From: Budorcas taxicolor
Lineage: Eukaryota; Chordata; Mammalia; Artiodactyla; Bovidae
Length of the DNA: 64,000 bases
Reading direction: 5' to 3'
Assembly: GCF_023091745.1 (NCBI RefSeq)
Contig: NC_068920.1
Location: 120,121,622-120,185,621 of the forward strand
In this document: in pieces, positions 48,282 through 58,770 of the stretch
How positions within the stretch are numbered: position 1 is the stretch's first letter
How the letters are laid out: each line of letters begins with the position of its first letter
The notes under the pieces: model-generated
Told to the model about the DNA's origin: nothing
Databases searched by the model: none
Seen by the model: only the letters and a program-made list of their open reading frames with translations
Made by a program: the position numbers and the translations under genes

Positions 48282-49799
48282 CCCAGTTAACCCTCTCTCA
48301 GCTCCCGTTTTTCTCCCTGGGAAAGTGGTATCCTCTCAGCTTTCCTTAGGGAGCACAAATGAGAAATGGACAGGAAAATGTTCTGGAATCCTTGAAACAA
48401 GGGGAGGATGGTGTTCCTTTGAGAGCCATGAAGCCCTGTCTTGGCTGAGGGGATAGGACGTCCTGCCTGCCTGGTTCTTGATCACGGATGGAAAAGCCTG
48501 AATTGCATCAGTGAAGCTGGAAACCTTGGCCAGGATCAGTATTCCTCAGAGTATTCCCGAAAGAAGTATTGGTACTTTCTGTGATAAGAAACTCCACATC
48601 ATCACTTCAGATGGTTCTAGTTGAATTGTAGGTATCCGTAGGTCAGGATGCATAACTGGCTTTTTTATTTGGAATCATATTATTCACCCTGAATCTTTTT
48701 CTAGGAAAATTAACTTAGAGGTTCACAGTCTGTGCAAAAAATACTGTGCTTCTCTTTTTCCCTTCCTTAAGCTGTCCTCTTCTACTCTAGGAATTTCAGG
48801 AATATCCATATTCCTTTTCTGAGTTGAAAATTTTTGTCAAGTAGTTAGCTGTTTGTAGCATGTGCTGTTTTCCTTCCAGATCTTCCTCACTGTAGGCTTT
48901 CTCTGTTTCCCCTCATACCTTTCCTTGTCCTCCTTTCAGCCTGTCCACGTGAAGGGCAAGACCTCCGGATCAGTGATACTGGGTCAAGTGCTACTTTAAC
49001 TTTACGAGAGTTATCCTGACTTAGAGGAAAGGTTTGGTTTTAGAAAGCATATTGTCTGGAATCTGGAGATCAAAAAAAAAAAAAAAAAGAATGAGACCAT
49101 GATTTATTTACTAATAGGATGACTGATTCTTTAACTGTATCAGGTACCCGCACAGACACATTCACACTCTCCTGTCCTTGCAAGTCAGTCCCATAGCAAA
49201 GAGGTTTAGGTTGCCAAAGATGTGCTGGGCTGAGACCTTCAGTTTGCTCATAGGTGTGTTCAAAGGCTCTTTGAAAGGAGCTGACCTAAGGAGGAGGGCA
49301 TGGCCCTTAGACTTAGTGTGGACATTTTGAATTATTCAGGTTGTATGTGGCTTGGCGCCCTTTGAAACTATAATTAAGGAGTAGGAAATACCTTATGGGT
49401 TTTTTTTCTTATCACTTTCTTTGGAGGAAGTTTAAGAAGGCCCTTGGTAGCTCAGTAGTGGGATTCTTGAGGGCTGGAGGGCGGGTAGTGGTTGAGAAGG
49501 GAGGGAAGAATGAGGTGATGGGACACTGCTTACCAGGTGAGCTGAGACCATGCACATACCTTTGTATCTGCTGCGTTCTCTAGGTGTGTAAAAGCTCTGG
49601 GGGAGTGAAGGTATGACATAGTGACTGGCTTTATGAAAACATCTTTCACTTATATGTCCTCAGCCAGAACTATCCAGCAGTAATAAATACAAACAACTAG
49701 ATTAGAATCTACTGGACAGACTTTTAAGAGACACAAAAAGCTTGTGAATTCTCAGCATGACAAATACCTCTTCTACCGTGGGGCTTATTTGTTAGAACG
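48282..49799. other. Intronic sequence, nothing recognised
   Basis: An A-run lies at 49073-49088. No exon or named repeat. Confidence 0.4.
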
Positions 49800-50020
49800 A
49801 GGGAATCTTAAAATCTTACAGTAAAAAGTAAATACTACTCTTGATTAAAATATATAATAAATAATAAATAAGTTACAAAGATGTAATGTACAACACAAGG
49901 AGTATAGTCAATATTTTATCATAACTTTGTATGTAGTATGATCTATAAAAATATCAAATCACTATGCTGTATATCTGAAACCAATACGTTATAAGTCAAC
50001 TATGCTTCAGTTAAAAAAAC
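49800..50020 (+). mobile_element. L1 LINE 3' end
   Basis: 'caaatcactatgctgtatat' and 'tgaaaccaatacgttataag' followed by an A-rich end match an L1 3' terminus in sense. Confidence 0.65.
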
Positions 50021-50078
50021 AAAATCCAGTGCTCCTCCAATAATACCAAGCTTGTTTCCTTTACACCATTCTTTTTTT

Positions 50079-50376
50079 ATTACTAGTTTAGTTTTTAGGT
50101 TTTCGGTTCTGGTTGTGCTGGGTCTTCGCTGCTGTATGCGGGCTTTTCTCTAGTTGTGGTAAGTGGGGGCTGCTCTCTAGTTGTGGCGACTAGGCTTCTC
50201 ACTGTGGTGGGCTCTCTTGTTGTGGAACGTGGACTGTAGACCCTGGGCCCAGTAGTTGCAGCATGCGGGCTTAGTTGTCCCATGACTTAACGGAATTCTT
50301 CTGGGCCAGGGATCAAACCTGTGTTTCCTCTCATTGACAGGCAGCCTCCCAACCACTGGACCATCAGGGAAGTCCT
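50079..50376 (-). mobile_element. CHR-type SINE, antisense
   Basis: 'ggttgtgctgggtcttcgct', 'ggtgggctctcttgttgtgg' and 'actggaccatcagggaagtc' identify the family. The flanking 'cattcttttt' repeats suggest a target duplication. Confidence 0.88.
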
Positions 50377-50549
50377 ACGTCATTCTTTTTGAACTTCCAC
50401 GTTTCGTATTGAAATTTTAGAAGAATCAATCTTTAGTAACTGCAACCTGCCACCCACCCACCCCTCTGCCCCCCGCCCAAACCCTCTTTGTTCTAGAGGT
50501 CAGAGAAGAGTGGCTACCATTTGCCATGGTGGTCTTGAAACCCCATCAC

Positions 50550-50685
50550 CGTGGTTAGGGTTCCAGCTCTGCCATTAACATAGTTACTTCTTTAAATCTG
50601 TTTCCTCAAGTATAAATTGGGAATAAAAGTAACAGTATCTACTGCAGAGGTTCATTGTAACAAGATAATGCACTGGCACCTGAGA
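50550..50685 (+). mobile_element. MIR SINE
   Basis: 'gggttccagctctgccatta' and 'ctgtttcctcaagtataaat' follow MIR in sense. Confidence 0.6.
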
Positions 50686-51004
50686 AGCAATCCTTCAGGA
50701 TTCTTTTCAAGGATGAGTTCTCAGCTCTAGAATTAACCTGATAAGAAAATTCTTTACCGGTTATTGCCGTTCCACTTTTGAGGATTGTCTCTTAATGTCA
50801 GGCATATCTAACTAGTTGTTCTTGGGTGGTCATCCATCTCAGTAGTGTTAGAACTCTGCAGTTATAGCACCAGCAAACTGTCTCATTACTCTTTCTTTCT
50901 TGCGTTGCCCACAGCCTGAAGTCTGTTCTTGGCCTTTGATATTTCACTAAAATGTCATTTTCAGTTCTCTTTTCCTTCTTGCTATAAATAGCAGAGTTCT
51001 CAAG

Positions 51005-51380
51005 GATACAGTTTGAGTTTTGACAAATGTATACATGCATGAAACCATCATCTAGATTAAGATATACAAAGTACATTTCTGTACCCCAGAAAGCCCCTCC
51101 TGACCCTCTCCATTCAAAACCCCCACCCCTATCACTTTCAGATTTCTAGGGCCTAAATTAATTTTTGCCTTCTTAAACTAACATAAAGGGAGTATGAGGC
51201 CTGTCTTCTCCCTCACTATACTATTTTTGCTCTAGCAGTAGTTTTCCTTTTTATAGCTGGGAGTTGTTCCAGCGTATGAATGTACCACAGTTTCATAATC
51301 CATTCTTCTCTCGATGGCATTTGGGTTGGTCTCAATTGTGGGTGATTCGGATGAAGCTGGTGTGTGTCTTTTTATCTCTC
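51005..51380 (-). mobile_element. Ancient L1 fragment, antisense
   Basis: 'tgagttttgacaaatgtat', 'ccagaaagcccctcctgacc' and 'cacagtttcataatccattc' are reversed old L1 words. The layout is similar to 14130-14472. Confidence 0.6.
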
Positions 51381-51394
51381 TGAACACTCGGTGT

Positions 51395-51490
51395 GGTTAG
51401 TGTCTCCTCTTAGCCCTGCAGCCTTGGGCAAGTGTCTTAGTCTTTCTGCCTTGGTTTCTTCATCTGTGAAATGGTAGGTTGGGAAATAAT
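51395..51490 (+). mobile_element. MIR SINE fragment
   Basis: 'agccttgggcaagtgtctta' and 'cttcatctgtgaaatggtag' match the MIR core. Confidence 0.65.
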
Positions 51491-51799
51491 TCAAAGTCGT
51501 GGCCACCATTTTTTATTAAAAAAAAAAAAAAGGAAAAAGAATAAAATAGGTGATTACAGTGGATGACATGGAACTGCACACACTGCAGCCCACATATGAA
51601 TAGCTATGTGTGTACAGGTATGTACATGATAACAAATATAGATTGTCATTTTGAATTGTGAGCACATCTGTTTGCAGCACACTAGTTTGTATATGTCCTT
51701 GTATAAGCAAGGAAGTTTAAGCTGTGAGTTGTCTAGTTAATGTGTATCTCTGCCCTCAGGTATCTAAAACAGCCACAGTGTTAAGGGTCACTTACTCAC

Positions 51800-52980
51800 A
51801 CCTCACTGTGGACCAGCCAGTACTTTAAAAGCTTACAGCCCTCGAAACTTTCCTATTCAGTTCAGTTCAGTCGCATCCGACTCTGCGACCCCATGAACTG
51901 CAGCATGCCAGGCCTCCCTGTCCATCACCAACTCCTGGAGTTTACCCAAACCCATGTCCATTGAGTCAGTGATGCAGTCCATCCATCTCATCTTCTGTCG
52001 TCCCCTTCTCCTCCTGCCCTCAATCTTTCCCAGCATCAGGGTCTTTTCAAATGAGTCAGCTCTTCACATCAGGTGAACAAAATATTGGAGTTTCAGCTTC
52101 AACATCAGTCCTTCCAATGAACACCCAGGACTGATCTCCTTTAGGATGGACTGGTTGGATCTTCTTGCAGTCCAAGGGACTCTCAAGAGTCTTCTCCAAC
52201 ACCACAGTTCAAAAGCATCAGTTCTTCTGTGCTCAGCCCTCTTTATAGTCCAACTTTCACATCCATACATGACCACTGGAAAAACCATAGCTTTGACTAG
52301 ACAGACCTTTGTTGGCAAAGTAATGTCTCTGCTTTTTAATATATAGTCTAGGTTGGTCATAACTTTCCTTCCAAGGAGTAAGTGTCTTTTAATTTCATGG
52401 CTGCAGTCACCATCTGCAGTGATTTTGGAGCCCCCCCAAAATAAAGTCAGCCACTGTTCCCACTGTTTCTCCATCTAATTTGGCATGAAGTGATGGGACC
52501 AGATGCCGTGATCTTAGTTTTCTGCATGTTGAGCTTTAAGCCAACTTTTTCACTCTTCTCTTTCACTTTCATCAAGAGGCTCTTTAGTTCTTCTTCACTT
52601 CTGCCATAAGGGTGGTGTCATCTGCATATCTGAGGTTATTGATATTTCTCCGGGCAATCTTGATTCTAGCTTGTGCTTCCTCCAGCCCAGCATTTCTCAT
52701 GATGTCCTCTTCATATAAGTTAAATAAGCAGGGTGACAATATACAGCCTTGACGTACTCTTTTTCCTATTTGTAACCAGTCTGTTGTTCCATGTCCAGTT
52801 CTAACTGTTGCTTCCTGACTTAAGTGGGTTATTATCACCATTTTATAAATGGAGAAGCTGCTGAGACATCAGTTGTTATACAACTTGCCTGAGGTCACAG
52901 AGCTCAAATCGAGGATGGTAGAGCCATGATTTGAACCCAGGTACTGCAGGTCTTGAATCTGTGCTCTAAACCACTGTTCT
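51800..52980 (-). mobile_element. MIR SINE, antisense, split by BovB
   Basis: The left piece (51800-51856, 'gtggaccagccagtacttta') and right piece (52827-52980, 'attatcaccattttataaat', 'gatttgaacccaggtactg') together follow one reversed MIR. The BovB at 51857-52819 sits between them. Confidence 0.65.
51857..52819 (-). mobile_element. BovB (RTE) LINE, 5'-truncated, antisense
   Basis: The minus strand encodes the ORF2 reverse transcriptase 3' half in two frames. The piece at 52584-52841 contains RIKIARRNINNLRYADD with the catalytic YADD preserved (about 52614-52630). The piece at 52064-52474 contains KITADGDCSHEIKRHLLLG and FELWCWRRLLRVPWTARRS. A C-run at about 52431-52437 lies where the frame shifts, so no full protein is made. 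The copy is less decayed than the one at 20784-21700. Confidence 0.94.
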
Positions 52981-53068
52981 GGGGGACATGAAAGAGACAA
53001 GTGACATGTGAGCAAATGCAGTGAATAATAATCTAATCAGTACCATGGTCCTCTCTTTTATTTCAGAT

Positions 53069-53170
53069 ATGAGAAATGAGTGTTGGACGTCGAAGAATAA
53101 AGTTGTTGGGAATCCTGATGATGGTAAATGTCTTCATTTATTTGATCCTGGAAGTCTCCAAAAGCAATAG
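53069..53170 (+). other. uORF 3, overlaps the main start out of frame
   Basis: The ATG at 53069-53071, seven bases before the main ATG, reads 33 codons in the +1 frame relative to the CDS and stops at TAG 53168-53170. Ribosomes using it would bypass the main start. Its context after splicing is G at -3 and A at +4, about as good as the main ATG (G at -3, A at +4). Confidence 0.55.
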
Positions 53171-54269
53171 CCAAGAAAAAAATGCAAAGGGGGAAGTAAT
53201 AATACCTAAAGAAAGGTTCTGGAAGATATCTGACCCTCCTCGGGCATATTGGAACAAGGAACAAGAAAAGCTGAACAGGAGGTTCAATCCCATTTTGAAC
53301 ACGTTAGCCAACCAGACAGGAGAAGCATACGGATTCTCCAATATAAGCCATCTAAATTACTGTGAACCTGACCTGAGGGTCATGTCAGCAGTTTCAGATT
53401 TCAACAGTTTGCCAGACAGATTTAAAGATTTTCTGCTATATTTGAGATGTCGAAATTATTCACTGCTTATAGACCAACCAGATAAGTGTGCAAAGAAGCC
53501 CTTCTTATTGCTGGCGATTAAGTCCCTAACTTCACATTTCGATAGAAGGCAAGCGATTCGGGAATCTTGGGGCAAAGAAACCAATGTGGGGAACCAAACG
53601 GTGGTGCGAGTTTTCTTACTGGGCCAGACCCCCGCAGAGGACAACCATCCTGACCTTTCAGATATGCTGAAATTTGAGAGTGAGAAGCACCAAGACATTC
53701 TTTTGTGGAACTACAGAGATACATTCTTCAACTTGTCTCTGAAAGAAGTACTCTTTCTCAGGTGGGTGAGCACTTCCTGCCCAAATGCTGAGTTCGTGTT
53801 CAAGGGCGATGATGATGTTTTTGTGAACACCCATCATCTCCTGAATTACTTGAATAGCTTATCTGGGAACAAAGCCAAAGATTTGTTTATTGGTGATGTG
53901 ATTCATAATGCTGGACCTCATCGGGATAAGAAACTCAAGTACTACATCCCGGAAGTTGTTTACACTGGCGTCTACCCGCCTTATGCAGGAGGAGGTGGAT
54001 TCCTGTACTCCGGCCACCTGGCCCTGAGACTGTACAATGTAACTGACCGGGTCCTTCTCTACCCCATTGATGATGTTTATACTGGAATGTGCCTTCAGAA
54101 ACTCGGCCTCGCTCCAGAGAGACACAAAGGCTTCAGGACATTTGATATAGAAGAGAAAAGCAGGAGTAACATTTGTTCCTATGTAGATTTGATGTTGGTA
54201 CATAGTAGAAAACCTCAAGAGATGATTGATATTTGGTCTCGGTTGCAGAGTGCTCATTTAAAATGCTGA
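53076..54269 (+). CDS. B3GNT2: UDP-GlcNAc:betaGal beta-1,3-N-acetylglucosaminyltransferase 2
   Basis: The enzyme transfers GlcNAc from UDP-GlcNAc in beta-1,3 linkage to terminal galactose, extending poly-N-acetyllactosamine chains in the Golgi together with beta-1,4-galactosyltransferases. The frame has 397 codons, the same length as human B3GNT2, and the sequence is recognisable throughout. It is a type II membrane protein: short basic cytosolic tail (residues 1-9, MSVGRRRIK), one signal-anchor helix (about 10-28), a stem, and a GT31 galactosyltransferase-type domain (about 140-345). The metal/UDP-binding DDD motif is residues 245-247 (KGDDDVF) and the IDDVYTG motif at 331-337 carries the probable catalytic base Asp333. 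Sequons occur at Asn79, 89, 127, 173, 219 and 321. The start matches the family N-terminus, with purine at -3. The whole CDS is in one exon, as in other mammals. No break or missing key residue is seen. Confidence 0.98.
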   Translation: MSVGRRRIKLLGILMMVNVFIYLILEVSKSNSQEKNAKGEVIIPKERFWKISDPPRAYWNKEQEKLNRRFNPILNTLANQTGEAYGFSNISHLNYCEPDLRVMSAVSDFNSLPDRFKDFLLYLRCRNYSLLIDQPDKCAKKPFLLLAIKSLTSHFDRRQAIRESWGKETNVGNQTVVRVFLLGQTPAEDNHPDLSDMLKFESEKHQDILLWNYRDTFFNLSLKEVLFLRWVSTSCPNAEFVFKGDDDVFVNTHHLLNYLNSLSGNKAKDLFIGDVIHNAGPHRDKKLKYYIPEVVYTGVYPPYAGGGGFLYSGHLALRLYNVTDRVLLYPIDDVYTGMCLQKLGLAPERHKGFRTFDIEEKSRSNICSYVDLMLVHSRKPQEMIDIWSRLQSAHLKC

Positions 54270-55385
54270 ATTATGTGCAAACTACATTTTACATAGAAAT
54301 GTATCTCAAATAGTTCCCATTTGTGTTCTCTTCCATTAGAGGTCATTTCTATGTAAAACCATCAAAATTGCCTTTATAGGTCATGTCCATTTGATGGCCC
54401 CTAAACTCTTCAGTGTGGTACTTCCTGAAGAGGGAAAGCAGAAGATGCTAATTTTTTATGTAGAATAAGACAAAATGAATGGTTCTGACCCTTCCTGTTA
54501 GCCAGTGGTCATTATTTTCTAACTTGTCCCCCTCATCATCTGAAATCATGTTTCTAGAATTTGACCATATTTTTGTTTAGCCCTCATATGATGATAATCC
54601 TGTTTCCCATTATAATGAGTACATTATCAGTTTAGGTATTCATAAACCTATTGGCAAAAGAGACATTGCTGTATATGACTCAATGGTTTTAGTGAAATGC
54701 AATTACATTTGTTTTCATGAAATTTAGATGAAGTTTTAAAATCATCTAGAAAAAATTGACTTTTGTCAGAATTGCCCTGCCACCCCAACAGTATTTCCTT
54801 GTGTTAACCAAATCAATCAGTTCTGCAAAATGAGTATCACTGGATGACATTTAACCAGTGTATCATGTTGTGGTCTTATGATCATCATGAGAAAGCTTAA
54901 CTATCTTGCATTTGGTCTCCTGCATGGTATCATGATAGTTCTCTTTTTTAGTATTTGAAAATAATGAGTATGATTCCATAATCTTCAAACTGAAGATTGA
55001 ATTGTCCCTGGCAACCATATTGTATTTATAATTTTTCATTGTGGACCAGGAAAGCATATATCATTTTTGAACTTTAAGTGAAAAGATTGAAATTGCAGAC
55101 CTTGTCATGAATGGTTTGTCAGTTTGAAACTGCAGGATTCTATTCTTGCCGTATGGTTACATATTACTTATACAAAATTATTGTCCTAAGTAGTGACTGC
55201 TTTCCTGTTTCAGTGTAGAAGTACCTGTGTTTTTATTTATTGTTCAGATCAAATACCAAACATTTTCTTAAATATATTTTGTGTAATATTTTATTTGTAT
55301 ACAGTGTTGTTGACTTATTTAACTAGAGCATGGTATTTTAAATAGTAAAGTAACATGTTAAATAAAACTAATGGTTATTTTTGAA
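54270..55385 (+). other. B3GNT2: B3GNT2 3'UTR with AU-rich element
   Basis: About 1.1 kb of AT-rich sequence without recognised repeats follows the TGA. A nonamer-type AU-rich element (TTATTTATT) lies at 55233-55241, about 120 nt before the poly(A) signal. Such elements can lower mRNA stability. The lack of SINE insertions here contrasts with the intron. Confidence 0.75.
55361..55366 (+). terminator. B3GNT2: Poly(A) signal AATAAA of B3GNT2
   Basis: A canonical AATAAA lies about 1.09 kb after the stop codon, followed within 40 nt by a T/G-rich stretch (tggttatttttg, then tctgttctttttgggg). A second AATAAA at 55542-55547 could serve a slightly longer form. Confidence 0.75.
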
Positions 55386-55547
55386 TTTTAAAATCTGTTC
55401 TTTTTGGGGGGAATATAAACTATAATTCTGCCAAACTGTTGCTTATATATACTATCTTGTGACATGCTTTCTTGAGATATTTTTGTGTTATAGAGATGAA
55501 GATTCTTACAGATGTGATAATGGGGACTGTAAGGAGATAGGAATAAA

Positions 55548-58500
55548 GTCACCATATTTTTAATTGTCATGTGTAACGTGTCATCTATGATCTCTGTTTC
55601 CTGTATTTAATTACATTTTTCTCCAAAAGGCCTTTCCCAAAAAGGCCACTTTTCCCCCCCAGAAACTGTTGACTACAGTAGTAACATTGAGCTATACCTT
55701 TTTCTCTGTCTCCGTGGGTCATTTGTCTTTGCATTTAATATTTTTAAAAGTGCTTCCCCATGTAGCATCTTTAGAGAGGAGCATGAGTACTTATTTATGC
55801 TTCCACTTCCTGGTAGCATGAAGAATATAACTAGGAGATGAAGCAGCATCTTAAAGATTGTATCATCCTAAGCCATATCCATTTTGGGGTTTGTGTGTTT
55901 CTGTGAAACATAGATGTATGTTCCATCTGTGATGAAACAGAGCAGCCTTGACTGCCCGTTATTTTCCTGGACTTGTGTTGAGAAGAAACTGCTAACGTTC
56001 AGTTAAAAACAAGTAGGCATTGGATGAAACTCAAAAAACAGAAGGCTTATTGTGAGAACACATAGCACACTGTCCTCTCCCACTGGGAATGCTGAGGCCA
56101 TACATGTGAGTGGATGTGAGGACACAGATACTCACTCACTGTGGGGTTTGAAGGCTTGTAAGTTTGGTGCTTCTCAAGGGCTCACGTGCTGGCATCTGAC
56201 CTCTCGGCTCCAGTGCTTGTGAGTAAAGGGTAGTGGCCCACACCACCATGTCAGGTTTAGAGAAGAATGATGAAGCTCTCAGAACATTCATATGCAGTTG
56301 GTTCACAAATTGCTTGTGTCCATTTATAAGCATGTGCTTCCGTGACCATGTGCTCTCAAGTAGCAGATTTCTCTCCTGAGGAAGATACCTTTTAATTTTG
56401 TTTCTTTTAGGGATTCTCCTTCACTGAGATTTCAAGTCTGCAGAGAAAGAAGAGATGCAGCAAGTTTTGAAGCATGTTTTGAAAAGCCACGGAGGGCCTT
56501 TGGTGAGCCTCCTCATCACATGTAGCTTCGTTTGAACATCAGTCCTTGGTGCTTGATGATGTTTGGTGGGTGAGATGCTCTCCAGATCTTTATTTGGCCG
56601 AGGTTCTCATGCAGTCATTACCTGAGCCCACAACACAGGTCATTGACCTCATGGGATGGCCCTTTTTCAGCAAAGGGATCCTAAGTATTGGGCTCACCAT
56701 TGGTACTGGCTGATCCTAAACTCAGGAAGCACTTTCGGTGCCCTTGAGATAGATTCTTACCTGAGTGTCCATCTCAGGTGTAAGTATTAGATCTAATTCA
56801 TTCTTAGAGAAACATTCAATAACTGAGGCTTCAGAGGAAACTGGTATTTGAACCTTTTTCATGCTTATTCACAAGTCATGATGATTTTGAGTTTGAAGGT
56901 CAAAAAGGCTGAATGATCATTGCCAGAGTTTGGACTTTTCATCAACCCAACCAGGTTTTAAGAGGAAAAGGATGAAGGAGACCAGAATGGCTCGTTTCCA
57001 TCCCTGACTCTGGTTTCCTGTCTTGAGTTGGTTGAGGGGAGAATAGAAAAGAAGGGCAGGAAGTTTGAGTCATGCTTGAAGTTGAATCCAGAAATAAAGG
57101 CACCCAAAGTGTGACCACCTCCTACTTTTCTGCCCGTGATTGGTATGGTCTGGGATGTCTGATATGTACTGGGTCATCTTGTTTTCTCTCAGATGCAGAA
57201 AGGAAGACTGCCCTTACTAAAGTAAAGGATGGCTTATTTTCACTCTAAGGAAAGCTGAAATGAAGTCTTTATTTGGGCTAAAAGTTAACTTCTCTGTGAT
57301 TTGCCTTAAGAAAAATGTCAGATGAAATAAAAATTCTTGTTTAGACCAGGAAAATAAATAGTTCATGTGCTGGACTGTGTAGAGTATAGGATACATTGAT
57401 TTTTCTGTTATGTTAATTCTGTATTGGCTTTACTTTTCTGATGCCTGAGTCACCTGCCAAATAACTTTGAAACCAAACTTTACCTAATTAGCATTAACAG
57501 TAAATGTGAAAAATTAAAATATTTATCATGATGTATTCAGGTCTCAAAGTAATTTGAAAGGAAAGTTTTTTTTCCCCCTTAATATCATCTCGGAAGGTTG
57601 AGGCCAAAAATTGGGCCCTTTTGTCTTTAAGGAGTCCCTAAAATCTTATTTGTTCACATTACATATGACATTCCATATTTATTAATTATAAGGTGCAGTA
57701 CTATTTATACACCACTAAAAAACTCAATATGATTTGTATCAATTGTAGGATATGCCTCAGTTGTGGGAGGTGTTAAAATGTGAAATACTACATTTTAGGA
57801 TAACTGAAGTACCGCCTTAGTGTGTATGTGTGTGCCCTTAAATTGAAAGATGGAGCCTTGTTTTGGTTTATTTGAAAGGTGGAGCCCATTTAGGTTTATT
57901 TCCTGCTTCTCTCACTTTGATCTGTGTTTAGGAATTTTCACCCAAGCAATCATAGTAGTGGCTTCTGAGCTTTGGCAGTTGTTTTCTTCCTTTCCATTGT
58001 GCATTGTGAAAGGGGATGTATTGATTGTGCTGAAGAAGCAGAAGTAGAGTTTTTAATTTGATTGTAATCCAAGGGCTTATTTTGAAGTCAGGGGCCAGGC
58101 GGTTGAACAATGGTGCTTGCAGCTTCCCGACAGCTGCCCTGTATCAAGGAAATGCTCTTTCATCTTACACAAGCAGTAAGCGGACTGCACCAGGAGCTTG
58201 CATCCTCAGTGTCAGCGTGGGCTTGCTCATGACTCTCGAATCCTACCATCTTGTATAGAACCCATCCCTAACCTGTCTTCAACTGACACTTCATCTCATC
58301 ATCCAAGTCCTCCCCCAGCTTGGCTTCCCTGACCACTCTGTTGAAAGGTCATCAGTAACCCTGATCCTGGTACCAACTGCAACCACCTCTTCTTTTAAAA
58401 TAATTTTATCAAAATGAAAAAAGTATTATCCTGCTCTTGGTTGGGGCTCTTCCAGAAACAGATCTTAGGAGGATTCCAGCTCAAGTTGTGTAGGGAAGTG

Positions 58501-58676
58501 TAGGTGCATGGTTCATGGTGAAGTGATGTTGGGAAGGCAGACAGCCAACAGTAGTGTGTGTTAAGCCAACTGGCACCACAGAACTGGAGTTAAGTCCCTG
58601 GGGCATCTCTAAAGAATAGTCCAGAAAGCGTGCCTCTGCAGGATCACTTCTCAGGCTTGAGGGGGCTCAGCTATTT
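55548..58676. other. Downstream flank, no gene recognised
   Basis: It is AT-rich and unusually poor in Bov SINEs (none seen). A possible acceptor-like tract occurs near 56398-56410 but no exon can be supported. No further reading frame of interest. Confidence 0.4.
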
Positions 58677-58770
58677 TTCGGTAACAGCTCTGTTGAGACA
58701 TTCAAGTGTACAGTGATTTTGAGTAGGGTTGTGCTGTAACTATTAGCATGGTCCGGGATGGAAACAGTTA
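58677..58770 (-). mobile_element. Small ancient L1 fragment, antisense
   Basis: 'attcaagtgtacagtgattt' in a weakly L1-like context. Short and diverged. Confidence 0.35.

Larger units (their letters stand above)
23957..53066 (+). other. B3GNT2: B3GNT2 intron 1
   Basis: It begins GTAGGG and ends with a pyrimidine-rich tract 'ctctcttttatttcag' (53051-53066). Its 29,110 bp is largely old repeats, about 20 Bov-type SINE copies or fragments, two ERV LTRs and one BovB. No coding exon inside it could be supported. Short alternative exons cannot be excluded by eye. Confidence 0.75.
23700..55385 (+). other. B3GNT2: B3GNT2 transcription unit
   Basis: Two-exon layout: a non-coding exon 1 in the CpG island, a 29.1-kb intron (23957-53066) and exon 2 with the full coding sequence. 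The 5' limit is estimated from promoter motifs and the 3' limit from AATAAA at 55361. The coding exon is certain. The link to this exon 1 is inferred from the splice sites, the CpG island, the orientation and the known structure of the mammalian gene, in which the coding region lies in one exon. Confidence 0.8.
53067..55385 (+). other. B3GNT2: B3GNT2 exon 2 (terminal, coding)
   Basis: It begins right after the acceptor TTTATTTCAG (53066), has 9 nt of leader (atatgagaa), the complete CDS and the 3'UTR. The end is placed about 20 nt after AATAAA at 55361. Confidence 0.88.

Noticed and set aside
56398..56530. Possible extra 3' exon after an acceptor-like tract (tttgtttcttttag)
   Set aside because: An isolated acceptor-like tract is common by chance. 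There is no matching donor or reading frame.
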